Shown: one piece after another, positions 63,231 through 64,000 of the stretch | Position numbering within the stretch: position 1 is the stretch's first letter | Layout: each line of letters begins with the position of its first letter | Assembly (NCBI RefSeq): GCF_024380015.1 | Contig: NZ_CP101509.1 | Coordinates: forward strand, 1,364,001 to 1,428,000 | DNA length: 64,000 nucleotides | Direction of reading: 5' to 3' | Source: Photobacterium atrarenae | Lineage (GTDB): Bacteria; Pseudomonadota; Gammaproteobacteria; Enterobacterales; Vibrionaceae | Notes under the pieces: model-generated | What the model saw: only the letters and a program-made list of their open reading frames with translations | Databases searched by the model: none | What the model was told of the DNA's origin: nothing | Position numbers and translations under genes: made by a program

Positions 63231-63817
63231 AGGGACTCCTTGTTTACCGGGGCTGCCGGGCCTCTGGCTCCGCGTTGCGAGGTCATCGATATTCAGGAGG
63301 TCAGAGGAGTTGTATACAGATTAAAAAAACATACATCAATTAGATTCAAAGATAAATCATTCTGATTGCGCAACGCGCATAAATTTGGGCTTTTTTCGGA
63401 CTTTCTTGATCCCGGGGCCGATGGGGCTGTGAAGTCACTCGCATTGATATTATGCGCAATAAAAAAAGATGGCGGATGTTGGCCATTAAAGCGATAAATA
63501 GAGCCGATGAATCGGTGAAATCGCTCGGCTCGAGTGAAAACACCGCCGTGTGATATCTTTTCTGTTGTGTGGTAGGTTGGGGCAAAGCATCGTTTTGCCT
63601 CTTTTTTTTACAGTTTGCGGATTTTGCGCTGCCGTTTGGGAAAAGGAGGCTGGTATGAATTCGCCACTTTGGTCGGGTTCTGGTCCTTTTTTAGGTAGTA
63701 TTGTCAAAATTTGTCATCAGCGCTGGTCAAAAAAGTGCAATGGTTTACTCTAAGGGTCGATTTTGTATCGACTTTCAATTCAAGGTGGCAAGAACGCCTG
63801 AGTAGCTCTGACTGGCA
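63231..63817. other. Long intergenic region
   Basis: About 590 bp. It contains one short ORF with a strong ribosome site (63655-63753, listed separately). Frames elsewhere are interrupted; several short hairpins are present but none is decisive. Confidence 0.4.
63655..63753 (+). CDS. Possible 32-residue small protein
   Basis: ATG 63655 is preceded by AAAGGAGGCTGGT, a near-perfect ribosome site. The peptide opens MNSPLWSGSGPFLG and ends CNGLL, with two Cys and a basic middle. It has no similarity I know. It may be a real small protein, a leader for the lipoprotein gene 65 bp downstream, or chance. Confidence 0.35.
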   Translation: MNSPLWSGSGPFLGSIVKICHQRWSKKCNGLL

Positions 63818-64000
63818 ATGATGAATCTGAACTTTCCCCGATATTGGATTGGCACCGGACTTGTGCTGATCGGCCTGACAGGATGCGCGACGCCTGCTGC
63901 AATTGACGACATGGCACCTGCGGACCCGGCGCAGGTGCAAACGCCATCCGAAAACCTGAAACCGTTTCAGCCCGTACCGATGCGGTATAATTCGAACCAG
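63818..64000 (+). CDS. Lipoprotein gene, 5' part (cut by window end)
   Basis: Two adjacent ATG codons at 63818 and 63821 open a protein with a lipobox (IGLTGCA) about residue 23. The rest is proline- and alanine-rich (TPAAIDDMAPADPAQVQTP). Only about 61 codons are visible. Family cannot be assigned. Confidence 0.65.
   Translation, partial: MMNLNFPRYWIGTGLVLIGLTGCATPAAIDDMAPADPAQVQTPSENLKPFQPVPMRYNSNQ

Noticed and set aside
1..64000. tRNA, rRNA, CRISPR, transposase or prophage genes
   Set aside because: Looked for across the window; no cloverleaf, no regularly spaced repeats and no integrase or transposase motifs were seen.

Overview
The window reads as an ordinary stretch of a gammaproteobacterial chromosome from the family Vibrionaceae (a Photobacterium-, Grimontia- or Vibrio-like genome). 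Pointers are the stand-alone second SecD/SecF pair, an unclustered astB, NrdD/NrdG with NrdR boxes, PBP1B, Rof, YceI, HopJ-like, DUF3010, DUF3820, two DUF2750 proteins, a CHASE hybrid kinase paired with an EAL response regulator, and a VpsR-like regulator. Genus is inference from gene content. No rRNA, tRNA, insertion sequence, integrase or CRISPR array was seen.

Layout. 1-5.6 kb: end of a cysteine-desulfurase-like gene, then a four-gene export operon (TolC-type protein, HlyD-type adaptor, two ABC-2 permeases, no ATPase). 5.6-15.4 kb: mostly minus-strand genes, including CreA, a DUF2157-like protein, a META lipoprotein, a DUF1289/CWC protein, the ovothiol synthase OvoA, a GNAT acetyltransferase, an SRPBCC protein and an exported leucine-rich-repeat protein. 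16-31 kb: nucleoside transporter, GarR-type dehydrogenase, SecDF2, cystathionine lyase, CDF cation transporter, tautomerase, AstB and a phosphohexomutase preceded by a Fur-like box. 31-48 kb: PBP1B, Nudix hydrolase, CHASE hybrid kinase plus EAL regulator, chemoreceptor, YceI, FAH hydrolase, small conserved genes, and an exported RelA/SpoT-fold protein.

47.7-54 kb is the most interesting block. It has an outer-membrane beta-barrel gene divergent from a visibly AT-richer plus-strand set: two paralogous secreted proteins with a GGACC motif and a Q/N/G-rich tail, a small secreted protein with a related tail, a signal-peptide-bearing C39 cysteine peptidase, a second small secreted protein, and a VpsR-like AAA+ regulator that lacks the GAFTGA loop. 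The architecture recalls the Fap functional-amyloid system (secreted subunits, C39 peptidase FapD, porin FapF), but the subunits are not obviously FapB/C. The protein encoded directly after the peptidase has a textbook double-glycine cleavage motif just after its Sec signal peptide, and the small secreted protein at 49.9 kb has a weaker version. This suggests a periplasmic C39 protease with substrates encoded beside it.

54-64 kb: nrdDG with FNR and tandem NrdR sites, a DUF2960-like protein, a ceramidase-like membrane protein, a globin, a methyltransferase, a DUF2750 paralogue, a TetR regulator and alpha/beta hydrolase that share a 14-bp operator-like site, a PlsC acyltransferase, and the start of a lipoprotein gene cut by the window end.
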